A stretch of 54,064 nucleotides of DNA, taken from assembly GCA_017643365.1 (NCBI GenBank), contig JAEPNO010000020.1, forward strand, positions 1 to 54,064, given 5' to 3'. The notes beneath the pieces are model-generated. The model saw only the letters and a list, made by a program, of their open reading frames with translations. It ran no database searches and was not told where the DNA came from. Positions 17,557-29,497 of the stretch are shown here, piece after piece. Each line of letters opens with the position of its first letter. Positions within the stretch are counted from its first letter, which is position 1. This DNA is from Balneolaceae bacterium. GTDB taxonomy: Bacteria > Bacteroidota > Rhodothermia > Balneolales > Balneolaceae. The position numbers were made by a program, and so were the translations under genes.

Positions 17557-18834
17557 ATGACTTTTAAAGACCTTCATTTAATTCCATCGATACTTAAAGC
17601 GCTGGAAGATGAAAACTATACGGCCCCTACCGATATTCAAGCTAAATCGATTCCATTAATTTTGGATCGAAAAGATGTGCTCGGAAGCGCACAAACCGGA
17701 ACAGGGAAAACCGCTGCTTTTGCCATCCCGATCATTCAACATTTGGCCAAAGAGAAAGAACAACACGGCAACTCAAATCATCCTAAGATTACTACCCTGG
17801 TTGTTACCCCAACGCGAGAGCTCGCTATTCAAATTGATGAGAGCTTTTCGACTTATGGCAAATACACCGACATCAAAAACACCGTGATATTTGGTGGTGT
17901 GAAACAAGGTCGGCAGGTAAAACGCATCGAGCGCGGTGTGGATGTGTTAATCGCAACTCCGGGTCGTTTACTCGATTTGATGAATCAGCGTTTGGTTTCC
18001 CTTAAAGACATCAAATACTTTGTGCTGGATGAAGCCGATCGCATGCTGGACATGGGCTTTATCAACGATATCAAAAAGATCATCGCTCAACTCCCGAAGA
18101 AAAGACAATCGCTCTTTTTCTCCGCTACGATGCCGCAAAACATCATCGATCTCTCCCGAAAGATTCTTCATCAACCGGAAAAGATTGCGGTGAATCCGGT
18201 TTCATCCACCGCCGAAACCATTCAACAGTTTGTGTACCCGACCAACAAGAATCTGAAGACGAAGTTACTCCTTGATATTTTGGATAATAAGGACATCGAG
18301 CAAGTTTTGTTGTTTTCCAGAACCAAACATGGAGCCGATCGCATAGTTCGTACACTGAAGAAGGAAAGAATTACATCTGCTGCAATTCATGGGAACAAGG
18401 CGCAAAATCAACGCCAGAAAGTGCTCGGTGAGTTTAAAGATGGCACTATTCGTGTGCTTGTTGCCACCGACATCGCCGCACGTGGAATCGATATCGATAA
18501 ACTCCGATATGTGATCAATTACGACATCCCGAACGAGCCTGAAACGTATGTTCATCGCATCGGGAGATGCGGTCGCGCCGGCGAAGATGGCATTGCTATA
18601 TCGATCTGTGAGCCGGAAGAAAATGCGTTCCTCCGCGACATCGAAAAGCTTACGAAGCAAAAACTTCAGGTTGTAGAAGACAATCCGTTTCCCCAAACGG
18701 ATAAACCGATGAACAATGCCGAAAAGAAAGAAGCGGAAAAAGAGAAACAACGCAGAAAACAAGAGTTTTTCGCTAATCGGAATAAAAACCGTTCAGCTCA
18801 AAAAGCAAAGCCAAGAGGCAAAAAGCGGAGGTAG
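17557..18834 (+). CDS. DEAD-box ATP-dependent RNA helicase, RhlE-like
   Basis: 425 aa. Both RecA-like domains are complete: Q motif around TAPTDIQAKSIP, motif I AQTGTGKT (45-52), PTRELA, TPGR, DEAD (158-161), SAT, then ARGIDI and HRIGRCGRAG. The usual Thr of HRIGRTGRAG is Cys here. The C-terminus is a basic, disordered tail (KEKQRRKQEFFANRNKNRS, ending GKKRR) that binds RNA. The family unwinds short RNA duplexes in ribosome assembly and RNA decay. It is monocistronic and followed directly by the hairpin array. Confidence 0.93.
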   Translation: MTFKDLHLIPSILKALEDENYTAPTDIQAKSIPLILDRKDVLGSAQTGTGKTAAFAIPIIQHLAKEKEQHGNSNHPKITTLVVTPTRELAIQIDESFSTYGKYTDIKNTVIFGGVKQGRQVKRIERGVDVLIATPGRLLDLMNQRLVSLKDIKYFVLDEADRMLDMGFINDIKKIIAQLPKKRQSLFFSATMPQNIIDLSRKILHQPEKIAVNPVSSTAETIQQFVYPTNKNLKTKLLLDILDNKDIEQVLLFSRTKHGADRIVRTLKKERITSAAIHGNKAQNQRQKVLGEFKDGTIRVLVATDIAARGIDIDKLRYVINYDIPNEPETYVHRIGRCGRAGEDGIAISICEPEENAFLRDIEKLTKQKLQVVEDNPFPQTDKPMNNAEKKEAEKEKQRRKQEFFANRNKNRSAQKAKPRGKKRR

Positions 18835-18848
18835 GGTTTTTTTTATGT

Positions 18849-20345
18849 GAAGGAAAGAAGTCCTTCACTTGAGAAATTCTTTGTTCAGGAATATTTCCAT
18901 TTTGCAATAATCTCATCGTCATCCCTGCGTGTTGTCGTGAAGGACTGAAGTCCTTCACTTGGGAAATTCATTTTTTAGGAATATTTCCATTTTGCAATAA
19001 TCTCATCGTCATCCCTGCGAAGGCAGGGATCTGTGGTTATTTAGAAGCTAGTTATATGGTTTTAACCCTGCGTGTTGTTGCGAAGGACTAACGTCCTTCC
19101 CTTGGGAAAATCTTGAACTCGATAACCTTTTACCAAATGAACGGTTTCAACCGTTCAGCATACTCAAGAACTTCGCTTCGGGAAACAGACTCCGTTCAAA
19201 AGGAACCACAAATCAACTTTACGGGACTAAAGTCCCTGCCTGTCAGCCGAAGTTTTTAACGTAGGCTGGCTTGATTCTTACCGTGGCCTAACCTCGAACA
19301 TAATCAAGCAAGGGTTTTAACCCTGCGTTTATTTCGTACCGGAATCGCAATCGCATGGATAAAGCGCCAGTAATTATTTCCCGTTCGCTATTATCTCATC
19401 GTCATCCCTGCGTAGGCAGGGATCTGTGGTTGCTTAGAAGCTAGATTTATGGTTTTAGCTCTGCGTGTGGTTGTGAAGGACTGAAGTCCTTCACTTGGTA
19501 AATCTTTGTTTAGATAAACTTTTACCAAATGTACGGTTTCAACCGTTCATCGAACTCGCGAATTTCGATTAGCAAACAGACTCAGGTCAATAGAAACATC
19601 AATCAAAATTACGGGACTAAAGTCCCTGCCTGTCAGCCGAAGTTTTTAACGTAGGCTGGCTTGTTTATTACCGTGGTCTAAACTCGAACATAATCAAGCA
19701 AGGGTTTTAACCCTGCGTTATCGGGCGAAGGAATAGTTATTACACGGGGAAATAGCGCCGGGAAAAGATTCCACGCCTTTCGCTATAATCTCAACGTCAT
19801 CCCTGCGCAGGCAGAGATCTTAGGTTATTTAGAAGCTAGATTTATAGTTTTAGCTCTGCGTGTGGTTGCGAAGGACTAAAGTCCTTCACTTGGGAAAATC
19901 TTGATTTCGATAAGCTTTTACCAAATGAACGGTTTCAACCGTTCAGCATACTCAAGAACTTCGCTTCGGGAAACAGACTCCGTTCAAAAGGAACCACAAA
20001 TCAACTTTACGGGACTAAAGTCCCTGCCTGTCAGCCGAAGTTTTTAACGTAGGCTGGCTTGATTATTACCGTGGTCTAAACTCGAACATAATCAAGCAAG
20101 GGTTTTAACCCTGCGAGTTTTTGTGTAGGAATAGCCATCATTCGGATAAAAATTCCGGTATTTGATTACCCGCCTTTCGCTATAATCTCAACGTCATCCC
20201 TGCGCAGGCAGTGATCATTGGTTGCTTAGAAGCTTGATTATGGTATTAGCTCTGCGTTTTGTTGCGAAGGACTGAAGTCCTTCCCTTGGGAAAATCTTGA
20301 ACTCGATAACCTTTTACCAAATGAACGGTTTCAACCGTTCCTGCA
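18849..20345. repeat. Tandem array of about 395-bp units composed of short hairpins
   Basis: After a short degenerate start (18849-18990) three complete units follow, 18991-19383, 19384-19778 and 19779-20175, then a partial one, 20176-20345. Each unit carries the same ordered palindromes: a TCCCTGCG..GGCAGGGA stem, GAAGGACTGAAGTCCTTC, GAACGGTTTCAACCGTTC, GGGACTAAAGTCCC, CAGCC..GGCTG and AAGGGTTTTAACCCT. Stems are very well kept while the last about 60 bp of each unit differ, so the hairpins appear to be what is conserved. No ORF is shared by the units. The form resembles REP/BIME arrays rather than CRISPR, because there are no uniform repeat-spacer lengths. Confidence 0.88.
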
Positions 20346-20431
20346 ACAAAATATTCTGATCGCGGGAACAAACTTTCCGTCTCAGGATAAAATCTGAAAA
20401 TCATTTTCAGCAACAGAAAAGCAGATCGCTG

Positions 20432-20469
20432 AAAAAAAAGAGGGAGTAAGCGGATCAAGCTTACCCCCT
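20432..20469 (-). terminator. Rho-independent terminator after the MarR gene
   Basis: Read on the minus strand: AGGGGGTAAGC, a 7-nt loop, GCTTACTCCCT, then CTTTTTTTT. The 11-bp stem contains one G-T pair and is followed by a strong U-tract, about 54 bp beyond the marR stop. Confidence 0.85.
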
Positions 20470-20522
20470 GAGGGATTTATGGAGTTTTTGAAATACACAC
20501 AATAAACCGATAGCACGGTGTT

Positions 20523-20972
20523 TTATTTTGTCTGTACCCCAACTTTTTTGGCTAGCCTGCCAAGTTCCTCCAGCTCCTCAGGAGTTAAAACTTCAAATTC
20601 ACCTACAATACGCTCTAAATGCTTCGGGAAGAAGTCTTCGATAAAGGATTTACCATTTTTGGTAAGGCTGATGATCATAGCCCGGCGATCTTTCGGGTTT
20701 TTCTTGCGTTCAACCCAACCGCTTTTTTCCAGGTTATCAATCACCATGGTGATGTTACCACCACTTTTTAACAATCGAGCACCAAGTTCTTTCTGGTTTT
20801 GAGGCCCTACATGTAGGAGAGCTTCCAAAACACCGAATTGACTAACCGTCAAGTCATTCTCAGAAAGATGCCGTAACAGCCGATTATTAAGGCTTTCGGT
20901 TGATCGCATCAATTTAATGAACGTATTTAGCGTACGGGTTTCTTTTTCCGTGCCTTGATAATGCGTCGGCAT
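20523..20972 (-). CDS. MarR-family transcriptional regulator
   Basis: 149 aa, winged helix-turn-helix. Seen: the long N-terminal dimer helix (TLNTFIKLMRSTESLNNRLL), LTVSQFGVLEALLHVGP, the recognition region KELGARLLKSGGNITMVIDN, and the wing VERKKNPKDRRAMIISLTKNG. The family represses genes until a small ligand or an oxidant releases it. No Cys redox switch is visible. The target is unknown; it has its own terminator at 20432-20469. Confidence 0.93.
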   Translation of the reverse strand: MPTHYQGTEKETRTLNTFIKLMRSTESLNNRLLRHLSENDLTVSQFGVLEALLHVGPQNQKELGARLLKSGGNITMVIDNLEKSGWVERKKNPKDRRAMIISLTKNGKSFIEDFFPKHLERIVGEFEVLTPEELEELGRLAKKVGVQTK

Positions 20973-21026
20973 AATAGTTAGATAATTAATCCATCATTAA
21001 ACAAACAAATCCGATGTTTGTCAATA

Positions 21027-21794
21027 TTAGATGTCGTAGGTAATAGTTACGGGTGCGTGATCAGAGATATCCCACTCCTTTTCGATCACGGCCATAGTTG
21101 CTTTTTCGGCGAGTTCGGGGGTGGCCATTTGATAATCGATCCTCCACCCTTTGTTCTTTCCTTTCGATCCGGCGCGATAACTCCACCAGCTGTATAAATC
21201 GGTTTCTCCGGGATGAAGTTTTCTAAACACGTCTTCAAATCCGGTGGCTAAAAAATCACTTACCCAGGCACGCTCTTCCGGTAAAAACCCCGAGGTTTTA
21301 TGTTGCTTATCCGGATTGTGAATGTCGATGGCTTCATGACAAATATTGAAGTCTCCACAAATGATCGTAGGCTTAGCGTCATCAATAAACTTCACCGCCC
21401 AACGCTGGAAATCGGCCAAAAACTTCATCTTCATTTCCTGTCGGATGTCTCCGGTAGTACCGCTTGGAAAATAAGAGGATACTACACGAAACGAATCATA
21501 CTCTGCGGTAATTACACGACCTTCGCTATCAATCCAGTCAACGCCCATGCCGTTTGTAATAACCGGAACTTCGTTTTTGCTGAAGATTGCCACGCCTGAA
21601 TACCCTTTCTTTTCCGCAGAAAAAACGTGTTGGTGATAATCCAGCTCCGCTAATTCCGGGGGGATTTGAGACTCATCTGCGCGTAATTCCTGAATGCAGA
21701 TAATGTCCGGGTTCGATTGTTCTACCCAATCCACAAAACCTTTTCGATGTGCAGCACGAACGCCGTTGATGTTATAAGAACTAATTTTAAGCAT
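21027..21794 (-). CDS. xth: Exodeoxyribonuclease III (AP endonuclease)
   Basis: 255 aa from the ATG at 21794; its A is shared with the tyrS TGA (TGATG), so translation is coupled. An EEP-fold nuclease: SYNINGVRAAHRKGFVDW, ICIQELRADESQIP, GYSGVAIFSK, IICGDFNICHEAIDIHNP, and SDHAPVTITYDI at the end. It cuts DNA 5' of abasic sites and has 3' exonuclease and phosphatase activities in base-excision repair. It is the last gene of the yqeY-cvpA-tyrS-xth unit. Confidence 0.95.
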   Translation of the reverse strand: MLKISSYNINGVRAAHRKGFVDWVEQSNPDIICIQELRADESQIPPELAELDYHQHVFSAEKKGYSGVAIFSKNEVPVITNGMGVDWIDSEGRVITAEYDSFRVVSSYFPSGTTGDIRQEMKMKFLADFQRWAVKFIDDAKPTIICGDFNICHEAIDIHNPDKQHKTSGFLPEERAWVSDFLATGFEDVFRKLHPGETDLYSWWSYRAGSKGKNKGWRIDYQMATPELAEKATMAVIEKEWDISDHAPVTITYDI

Positions 21795-23008
21795 CAAACT
21801 CCTTTCAGGATCGCAAACTTGCGCTTGCCAACTTTCAGCACGACTTCGTCGCCGGCATTCAGGCTAAGTTCCATGTGTACATCTTCAACTTTGTCACCGT
21901 CTAGACTAACACCACCCTGCTTTATCAAACGACGTGTTTCACCGTTACTAGGCGAGAATTTCAACTCAGAAATGATGTCCATGATTTTCGCCGGTTCATC
22001 GCTTGTGATTTCAAACTCAGGGGCGTCATCCGGAACTTGCTTGTTGATCACCGTTTGCTCAAAATGTGAGCGAGCCTCCTTAGCAGCTTCATCTCCATGA
22101 TATAACGCCGTGATAGCAAAGGCTAAATCGTGCTTAGCGTTTCGAGGATCTTTATCTGCTTTATCTTTGACTGCAGGCAGATCCGCAACCGGCACATCTG
22201 TCACCAACTCGAAATAAGTGTAAATCAAATCATCAGGAATAGAGAGCGATTTACCGTACATATCGTTCGGGTTTTCGTCAATTCCGATGTAGTTATCGTA
22301 CGATTTCGACATCTTAGCTGTGCCATCCGTACCAACCAACAATGGCATCATCAAGCAAACCTGTGGATCAAGATCCATGTCTTTTTGTAGCTGACGACCA
22401 ACCAATAAGTTGAACTTCTGATCGGTTCCACCTAACTCTACATCACTTTCTAGGTGTACAGAATCTTGACCCTGAGCGAGTGGATATAAAAACTCGTGCA
22501 GCGAAATTGGCTCATTGTTACCAAAGCGTTTCGAGAAGTCATCCCGCTCAATCATTCGGGCAACCGTCATTTTTGATGTGAGTCGAATCACATCCATAAA
22601 ATCCATTCCGCCCAACCAATCGTTGTTGTTAACAAGCGTTAGCTTATCAGAATCCAGAATCTTTGCGGCCTGCTCGATGTAGGTTTTGGCGTTCTCTTCA
22701 ACCTCTTCGATAGTAAGAGGCGGGCGTGTAGTATTTTGCCCGGTTGGATCTCCAATCATGGCGGTAAATCCACCTATAATCAAAATAGCTTCGTGCCCTA
22801 AATCCTGAAATTGGCCTAGTTTTCTAAGAATTACCGAATGCCCAAGGTGTAAATCAGGTCGGGTTGGATCAACGCCCAGCTTTATTTTAAGCGGCTTATT
22901 TTCTTTGTGTGATTTTTTGAGCTTCTCAACGAGTTCGTTTTCAGGAACAATCTCAACCGTTCCTCTTTTGATGATCTCCAGTTGTTCTTCTACTGGTAGA
23001 AATGACAT
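21794..23008 (-). CDS. tyrS: Tyrosyl-tRNA synthetase
   Basis: 404 aa, class I synthetase. The HIGH signature appears as HLGH (54-57) in [14 protein letters not shown] and the KMSKS loop as [10 protein letters not shown] near 232-241. A C-terminal S4 RNA-binding domain begins near residue 340 ([20 protein letters not shown]). The form matches the TyrZ-like bacterial type. It charges tRNA-Tyr in the cytoplasm. It lies 8 bp after cvpA and overlaps xth by one base. Confidence 0.97.
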   Translation of the reverse strand: MSFLPVEEQLEIIKRGTVEIVPENELVEKLKKSHKENKPLKIKLGVDPTRPDLHLGHSVILRKLGQFQDLGHEAILIIGGFTAMIGDPTGQNTTRPPLTIEEVEENAKTYIEQAAKILDSDKLTLVNNNDWLGGMDFMDVIRLTSKMTVARMIERDDFSKRFGNNEPISLHEFLYPLAQGQDSVHLESDVELGGTDQKFNLLVGRQLQKDMDLDPQVCLMMPLLVGTDGTAKMSKSYDNYIGIDENPNDMYGKSLSIPDDLIYTYFELVTDVPVADLPAVKDKADKDPRNAKHDLAFAITALYHGDEAAKEARSHFEQTVINKQVPDDAPEFEITSDEPAKIMDIISELKFSPSNGETRRLIKQGGVSLDGDKVEDVHMELSLNAGDEVVLKVGKRKFAILKGV

Positions 23009-23016
23009 GTGCGTTC

Positions 23017-23580
23017 TTAGTTATCGTTTAAGATTGGTAGGTTATCAATCGGGTTGTATTTACTCAGATTCTCTTGAATCGTCTCGGTATAATTTTCTGC
23101 GCCGGGATAAATCAAGGCAACGGCATCATAGGCCCAAGGTCCCATATAAATGATGTAAGGGTAGAGCGCGGATTCATTGCGTGTTTCTTCGTTGGGGATG
23201 TTAAATCCAGCGGCCAAAAGTAAAATGGTGCTTACTACCAAACCGCTTTTCACGAATCCAAAAATGGCGCCTAACACTCGGTTTACGGTGCTTAGTTTCA
23301 CTGCTTTGAGCAATTCTTTGGTTAGATATCCAATAATGGCAACGATTGTCAACGTGCCTAAGAAGATTAGCGCTGCAGATATAAATGGGATGTAAGTAGA
23401 TGCGGTTTCCTCAAAAAACGGGGTGATGATCACCGCCAAGGCATCCATATATTTAAAAGTGAGAAAGATGGCAAGGGTAATCCCAACAATATTCAGAATC
23501 TCTTTCACGATTCCATTAACAGCGCCTTTATAAATAAAGTACAACAATGGAATCGCGATAATGAGATCGAGAATGTGCAT
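23017..23580 (-). CDS. CvpA-family membrane protein
   Basis: 187 aa with four hydrophobic segments (about 5-25, 29-48, 66-88 and 104-125) and the family pattern of an N-terminal [20 protein letters not shown] stretch and [18 protein letters not shown]. The name comes from colicin V production in E. coli; in other bacteria the family affects envelope integrity, and its exact role is uncertain. Its ATG lies 1 bp after the yqeY stop. Confidence 0.88.
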   Translation of the reverse strand: MHILDLIIAIPLLYFIYKGAVNGIVKEILNIVGITLAIFLTFKYMDALAVIITPFFEETASTYIPFISAALIFLGTLTIVAIIGYLTKELLKAVKLSTVNRVLGAIFGFVKSGLVVSTILLLAAGFNIPNEETRNESALYPYIIYMGPWAYDAVALIYPGAENYTETIQENLSKYNPIDNLPILNDN

Positions 23581-23581
23581 A

Positions 23582-24040
23582 TCAGCCGTTTAACTCCTCT
23601 TTAACCAATTGGCTTACGAGCGACCCGTCTGCTTTGCCTCGCAATTGTCCCATCAGCGGCCCCATCACCTTGCCAATATCTTGTGGACCGGTAGCGCCAA
23701 CGGCAGCAATACGTTCTTTCACAATGTTGCGAACTTCGTCTTCACTCATCATCTCGGGTAAGTAAGCTTCAATTATTTCCAGTTCTACTTTTTCGTTAGC
23801 AGCCAGGTCTTCACGGCCACCATTTTCGAACTGTTCGATCGACTCCTTACGTTGCTTTGCAGCTTTTGTTAGCACCTGGATGGCCTTCTCGTCAGATAAG
23901 CTGGCATTACCTCCTTTGCGCTCTGCAATTTCTGCTTCCATCATCTTAGCCTTTATAGAACGCAGTACTCTTAGCTTGTCTGCATCTTTGGCTTTCATTG
24001 CATCTTTTAGGTCCGAGAAAATTTGATCTTTAACCGACAT
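23582..24040 (-). CDS. GatB/YqeY domain-containing protein
   Basis: 152 aa, all helical, with the whole YqeY fold: KDQIFSDLKDAMKAKDADKL, LRVLRSIKAKMMEAEIA, VELEIIEAYLPEMMSEDE and GPQDIGKVMGPLMGQLRGKA. It resembles the tail domain of GatB, which contacts tRNA in the amidotransferase; the free-standing protein is thought to act on tRNA, but its function is not settled. First gene of the unit leading to tyrS and xth. Confidence 0.92.
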   Translation of the reverse strand: MSVKDQIFSDLKDAMKAKDADKLRVLRSIKAKMMEAEIAERKGGNASLSDEKAIQVLTKAAKQRKESIEQFENGGREDLAANEKVELEIIEAYLPEMMSEDEVRNIVKERIAAVGATGPQDIGKVMGPLMGQLRGKADGSLVSQLVKEELNG

Positions 24041-24071
24041 AGTAGTGTGATTTGAAAGTGGAAAATAAGCA

Positions 24072-24106
24072 AAAAAAAAGGTTACACAATCTGCTTGTGT
24101 AACCTT
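24072..24106 (-). terminator. Rho-independent terminator of the rpmB-rpmG-DUF4295 operon
   Basis: On the minus strand AAGGTTACACAA, a 5-nt loop and TTGTGTAACCTT form a perfect 12-bp stem followed by a run of T residues. It lies 20 bp after the DUF4295 stop and separates the ribosomal operon from yqeY. Confidence 0.93.
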
Positions 24107-24125
24107 AAAATCTTCAGGAAGTTAC

Positions 24126-24296
24126 TTAGGCTTTATTCTTCTGAATGAAGTCTTTTACGTTGTCCTGATCAACCATTGATTCCTGGTAAGAGAACTTACC
24201 ATTCGCATTTTTTGTGGAGATCACTACTTTAGCCATTCTTCTAGCAGATGCTTTTGCTTGTAGTGCCTCTGAACCGAATACTTGTTTCTTAGCCAT
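24126..24296 (-). CDS. DUF4295-family small protein linked to ribosomal genes
   Basis: 56 aa, translated as MAKKQVFGSEALQAKASARR and ending DNVKDFIQKNKA. This matches the short basic DUF4295 proteins that follow rpmG in Bacteroidota. It is probably ribosome-associated, by context and charge; no activity is known to me. It starts 7 bp after the rpmG stop, as third gene of the operon. Its presence is a useful lineage marker. Confidence 0.9.
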   Translation of the reverse strand: MAKKQVFGSEALQAKASARRMAKVVISTKNANGKFSYQESMVDQDNVKDFIQKNKA

Positions 24297-24303
24297 ATCT
24301 CAG

Positions 24304-24468
24304 TTACTTAATTTCTTTATGAGTGGTATGCTTGCGAAGTACAGGATTGTACTTTTTCAGTTCCATACGTTCTGTTTGTGTACGGCGATTTTTCGTAGTC
24401 ACATATCGAGAAGAACCCGGTTTTTCTGTGCACTCAAGAATCACTTGTACTCTGTTGCCTTTTGCCAT
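24304..24468 (-). CDS. rpmG: 50S ribosomal protein L33
   Basis: 54 aa: [20 protein letters not shown], then [20 protein letters not shown] and [14 protein letters not shown]. Length and sequence are typical of L33. One Cys is present in the first motif and the other zinc-type Cys residues are missing, so it is the zinc-free (C-) form. It starts 3 bp after the rpmB stop. Confidence 0.96.
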   Translation of the reverse strand: MAKGNRVQVILECTEKPGSSRYVTTKNRRTQTERMELKKYNPVLRKHTTHKEIK

Positions 24469-24471
24469 GGA

Positions 24472-24717
24472 TTATACTTGTTTTAAAAGGGTTCCTTTCT
24501 TACGCGCGTCTTTCAACACTTCGGTAATTCCCTTTTTGTTGATGGTCTTCAACGTTTTAGTGGATACTTTTAACGTAATCCACTTGTCTTCTTCGGGAAC
24601 GTAGAAGCGGCGCTTTTGTAAATTTAAATGGAAACGGTGTTTCGTCTTATTGTTGGCTTTGGATGAACGATATCCGTTCATCGCTTTTCTGCCAGTAATA
24701 TCGTCTCTTCGCGACAT
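24472..24717 (-). CDS. rpmB: 50S ribosomal protein L28
   Basis: 81 aa: MSRRDDITGRKAMNGYRSSK, KANNKTKHRFHLNLQKRRFY and ISTKTLKTINKKG-like motifs (here VSTKTLKTINKKG) typical of L28. The N-terminal Cys of zinc-type L28 is absent. First gene of the ribosomal operon and preceded by a consensus Bacteroidota promoter at 24750-24779. Confidence 0.96.
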   Translation of the reverse strand: MSRRDDITGRKAMNGYRSSKANNKTKHRFHLNLQKRRFYVPEEDKWITLKVSTKTLKTINKKGITEVLKDARKKGTLLKQV

Positions 24718-24749
24718 TGGTTTTCACTTTTCGTTTTGCAGATAGACTC

Positions 24750-24779
24750 CAAAGATAAGGGAATTTTACCTTAATTCAA
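24750..24779 (-). promoter_or_regulatory. Bacteroidota-type promoter of the rpmB operon
   Basis: On the minus strand a -33 TTG (24779-24777), a 19-nt spacer and a -7 TATCTTTG (24757-24750) fit TTG-N19-TAnnTTTG exactly. It lies about 33 bp before the rpmB start codon. It supports use of the Bacteroidota primary sigma factor in this organism. Confidence 0.8.
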
Positions 24780-24833
24780 TCCTTTGTAGTACGAAAAGTT
24801 CTAAAAAATTGAGTTTTCCACCAAAAACCGAAA

Positions 24834-24842
24834 TTATCCACA
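24834..24842 (+). promoter_or_regulatory. Consensus DnaA box in the rpmB-gyrB gap
   Basis: TTATCCACA is identical to the consensus DnaA box. A weaker form, TTTTCCACC, lies 20 bp upstream (24814-24822). The 277-bp gap is A+T-rich and divergent. It may be a DnaA-controlled site for gyrB or part of an origin region; a single good box is not enough to call oriC. Confidence 0.5.
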
Positions 24843-24973
24843 TTAAAATTGAACTTGATTTTTTTCAAATTTCGCCTGTGGCTTTCAATCTTTTCTTTTT
24901 TCGATAACGGGGTCGTCTATTTTTGTTTTTGCACGTAATAGCCCTATTTTCCTGCGTTAAAATACTCATCTAA

Positions 24974-26932
<1,959 letters not shown>

Positions 26933-27006
26933 CAATTTTAATGAGAAACCGGTGGGTGAGCTTGCCGAACCCCCGAATCATTCTACATATTTACTAAATA
27001 AGTTTT

Positions 27007-29469
27007 ATGGCTAGAGAAAAAATTATTCCAATAACCATTGAAGATGAAATGCAGTCATCCTACATCGATTATTCGATGTCGGTTATTGTTTCACGTGCGC
27101 TGCCGGATGTTCGAGACGGACTAAAACCGGTTCACAGGCGTGCTTTATATGGGATGAGCGAACTGGGAATGTTGCACAACCGCGGGTACAAAAAAAGTGC
27201 GCGTATTGTAGGTGAGGTTCTGGGTAAGTATCACCCGCATGGTGACACTGCCGTTTATGATACCATCGTGCGTATGGTGCAGGATTTCTCCCTTCGATAT
27301 CCGCTGGTGGATGGACAGGGTAACTTCGGCTCGGTTGATGGTGACTCTGCAGCTGCTATGCGTTATACGGAAGTTCGCATGGATCGAATTGCGGAAGAAT
27401 TGTTGACCGACATCAACAAAGAAACCGTTGATTACCAGCCAAACTTTGATGACACTTTGCAAGAACCGGTGGTTCTGCCGGGTGCCCTTCCAAATTTATT
27501 GGTGAACGGAGCTTCGGGTATTGCCGTAGGTATGGCTACCAACATGGCGCCGCATAATTTAACGGAAGTTGTGGATGGAATTGTTGCTTATGTGAACAAT
27601 CCCGAGATCGAAACTAAAGAATTGATGGAGCATATTACCGCTCCTGATTTCCCAACCGGTGGTATTATTTACGGCTACGAAGGCGTAAAAGAAGCCTACG
27701 AAACCGGTCGCGGAAAAGTAACGCTAAGAGCACGTGCCAATACTGAAGAATTACGTGGTGGTCGCGAGCAGATTGTAGTTACCGAGATTCCATATCAGGT
27801 GAACAAAGCTACTATGGTACAAAAAATCGCCGAGCTCGTTCGTGATGAGAAAATCACCGAGATTTCTGAAGTTCGTGATGAGTCGGATCGTGAAGGTATG
27901 CGCCTTGTGATTATCCTCAAGCGTTCTGCAAATGCCGGCGTGGTACTAAATCAGCTTTATAAGTACACGCAGATGCAAACCACTTTCGGTATCATCAATT
28001 TGGCGCTGGTTCAAGGCCGACCAAAAGTGATGCAACTGAAAGAGTTGATCCACCATTATGTGGAGCATCGCATCGAGATTATTATCCGTCGTACGATATA
28101 TGATTTAGAAGCAGCAGAATCTCGCGCACACATTTTAGAGGGATTAAAAATCGCCCTCGACAACCTGGATGAAGTAATCAAAACCATCCGCGCGGCTAAA
28201 AACCCACAGGTAGCCAATGTGGAACTTCGTAAGAAGTTTGCATTGACAGACATTCAGGCGAAAGCGATTCTGGAGATGCGTCTTCAAAAGCTAACTGGTC
28301 TTGAGCGTGATAAAATCGACACCGAGTACCGCGAAATCGTGGATAAAATTGAAGAGTTCCGCGTGATTCTATCAGATAGATCTCGTCAAACTGCGATTGT
28401 GATCGAAGAGTTGGAAGACTTGAAAGCACGTTATGGCGATGAGCGCCGTACGCAAATTGTGTATTCTGCTGAAGACTTCAACGTGGAAGACATGATTGCC
28501 GATGAAGATGTTGTAGTTACCATTTCGAACAAAGGCTTCATCAAACGTATGCCTGTGAGCGGTTATCGCCGACAGCGCCGTGGTGGAAAAGGAATGAAAG
28601 GCACCACTACACGTGATGAGGAATATGTAGAACATTTATTTGTGGCCACGAACCACAATTACATCCTGTTCTTTACCGAGAAAGGAAAATGCTACTGGTT
28701 GAAAGTTTATGAGATTCCGGAAGGTGGACGATTAGCGCGTGGACGTGCGATTGTGAACCTGATCGAAATCGACAAAGAAGACACCATTAAAGCTTTTGTT
28801 CCGGTTAAAACGCTCGACGATGAAGCCTATGTAAAAGGTCATTCTATTGTGATGAGTACGAAAGAAGGTCAGATTAAGAAGACTTCTTTGGAAGCCTACA
28901 GCCGACCTCGTCGTGACGGCATTATTGCCATCAATATTAAAGATGATGATAGCCTGCTTGGTGCGGCGCTTACTGATGGCGATTCTAATATCATTCTTGC
29001 CAATAAAAATGGACGCGCTATTCGTTTCCATGAAAGCGATGTTCGCGAAATGGGTCGTAACACTTCGGGTGTGCGTGGAATGAACCTGGATAAAGGCGAT
29101 GAAATCGTTGATATGGTTGTGATTAAGAATTCACACGAAGCTACGGTGCTGGCTATCTCAGAAAATGGCTATGGAAAGCGTTCGTTGGTGGATGATTACC
29201 GAGAGCAAAGTCGAGGTGGTAAAGGGGTAATCACGCTGAAAGTGACGCCAAAAACCGGCGACTTAATTGCCTTGAAGGAAGTTACCGATCAGGATGATTT
29301 GATGATTATTACCGAGCGCGGTAAAGTGATTCGAATGAGCTGCTCGGGCATCCGAACCATGGGCCGAAACACGCAGGGCGTTCGCATTATGCGTCTGGAT
29401 AGCGACGGCGCTATTGCCGCGGTAACCCGTGTAGTTAATGAAGAGGATGATGAAGCAGAAGAGATTTAA
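27007..29469 (+). CDS. gyrA: DNA gyrase subunit A
   Basis: 820 aa. The catalytic tyrosine is Tyr120 in [11 protein letters not shown]. The quinolone region reads [15 protein letters not shown] with Thr81 where E. coli has Ser83 and Asp85 where it has Asp87. The GyrA box [13 protein letters not shown] confirms gyrase rather than topoisomerase IV, and the C-terminal domain repeats its blade motif (for example [13 protein letters not shown]). The acidic tail ([10 protein letters not shown]) is typical. With GyrB it introduces negative supercoils. A strong terminator follows. Confidence 0.98.
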   Translation: MAREKIIPITIEDEMQSSYIDYSMSVIVSRALPDVRDGLKPVHRRALYGMSELGMLHNRGYKKSARIVGEVLGKYHPHGDTAVYDTIVRMVQDFSLRYPLVDGQGNFGSVDGDSAAAMRYTEVRMDRIAEELLTDINKETVDYQPNFDDTLQEPVVLPGALPNLLVNGASGIAVGMATNMAPHNLTEVVDGIVAYVNNPEIETKELMEHITAPDFPTGGIIYGYEGVKEAYETGRGKVTLRARANTEELRGGREQIVVTEIPYQVNKATMVQKIAELVRDEKITEISEVRDESDREGMRLVIILKRSANAGVVLNQLYKYTQMQTTFGIINLALVQGRPKVMQLKELIHHYVEHRIEIIIRRTIYDLEAAESRAHILEGLKIALDNLDEVIKTIRAAKNPQVANVELRKKFALTDIQAKAILEMRLQKLTGLERDKIDTEYREIVDKIEEFRVILSDRSRQTAIVIEELEDLKARYGDERRTQIVYSAEDFNVEDMIADEDVVVTISNKGFIKRMPVSGYRRQRRGGKGMKGTTTRDEEYVEHLFVATNHNYILFFTEKGKCYWLKVYEIPEGGRLARGRAIVNLIEIDKEDTIKAFVPVKTLDDEAYVKGHSIVMSTKEGQIKKTSLEAYSRPRRDGIIAINIKDDDSLLGAALTDGDSNIILANKNGRAIRFHESDVREMGRNTSGVRGMNLDKGDEIVDMVVIKNSHEATVLAISENGYGKRSLVDDYREQSRGGKGVITLKVTPKTGDLIALKEVTDQDDLMIITERGKVIRMSCSGIRTMGRNTQGVRIMRLDSDGAIAAVTRVVNEEDDEAEEI

Positions 29470-29497
29470 ACTCTGTTCTTTTTCTGAATGGAAATTA

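Noticed and set aside
18849-20345. Possible CRISPR array
   Set aside because: Units are about 395 bp, contain different palindromes in order, and have no constant short repeat with unique spacers; no cas gene is nearby.
20246-20458. 70-residue minus-strand frame at the end of the hairpin array
   Set aside because: It is made of array hairpins plus the marR terminator and is not shared by other units.
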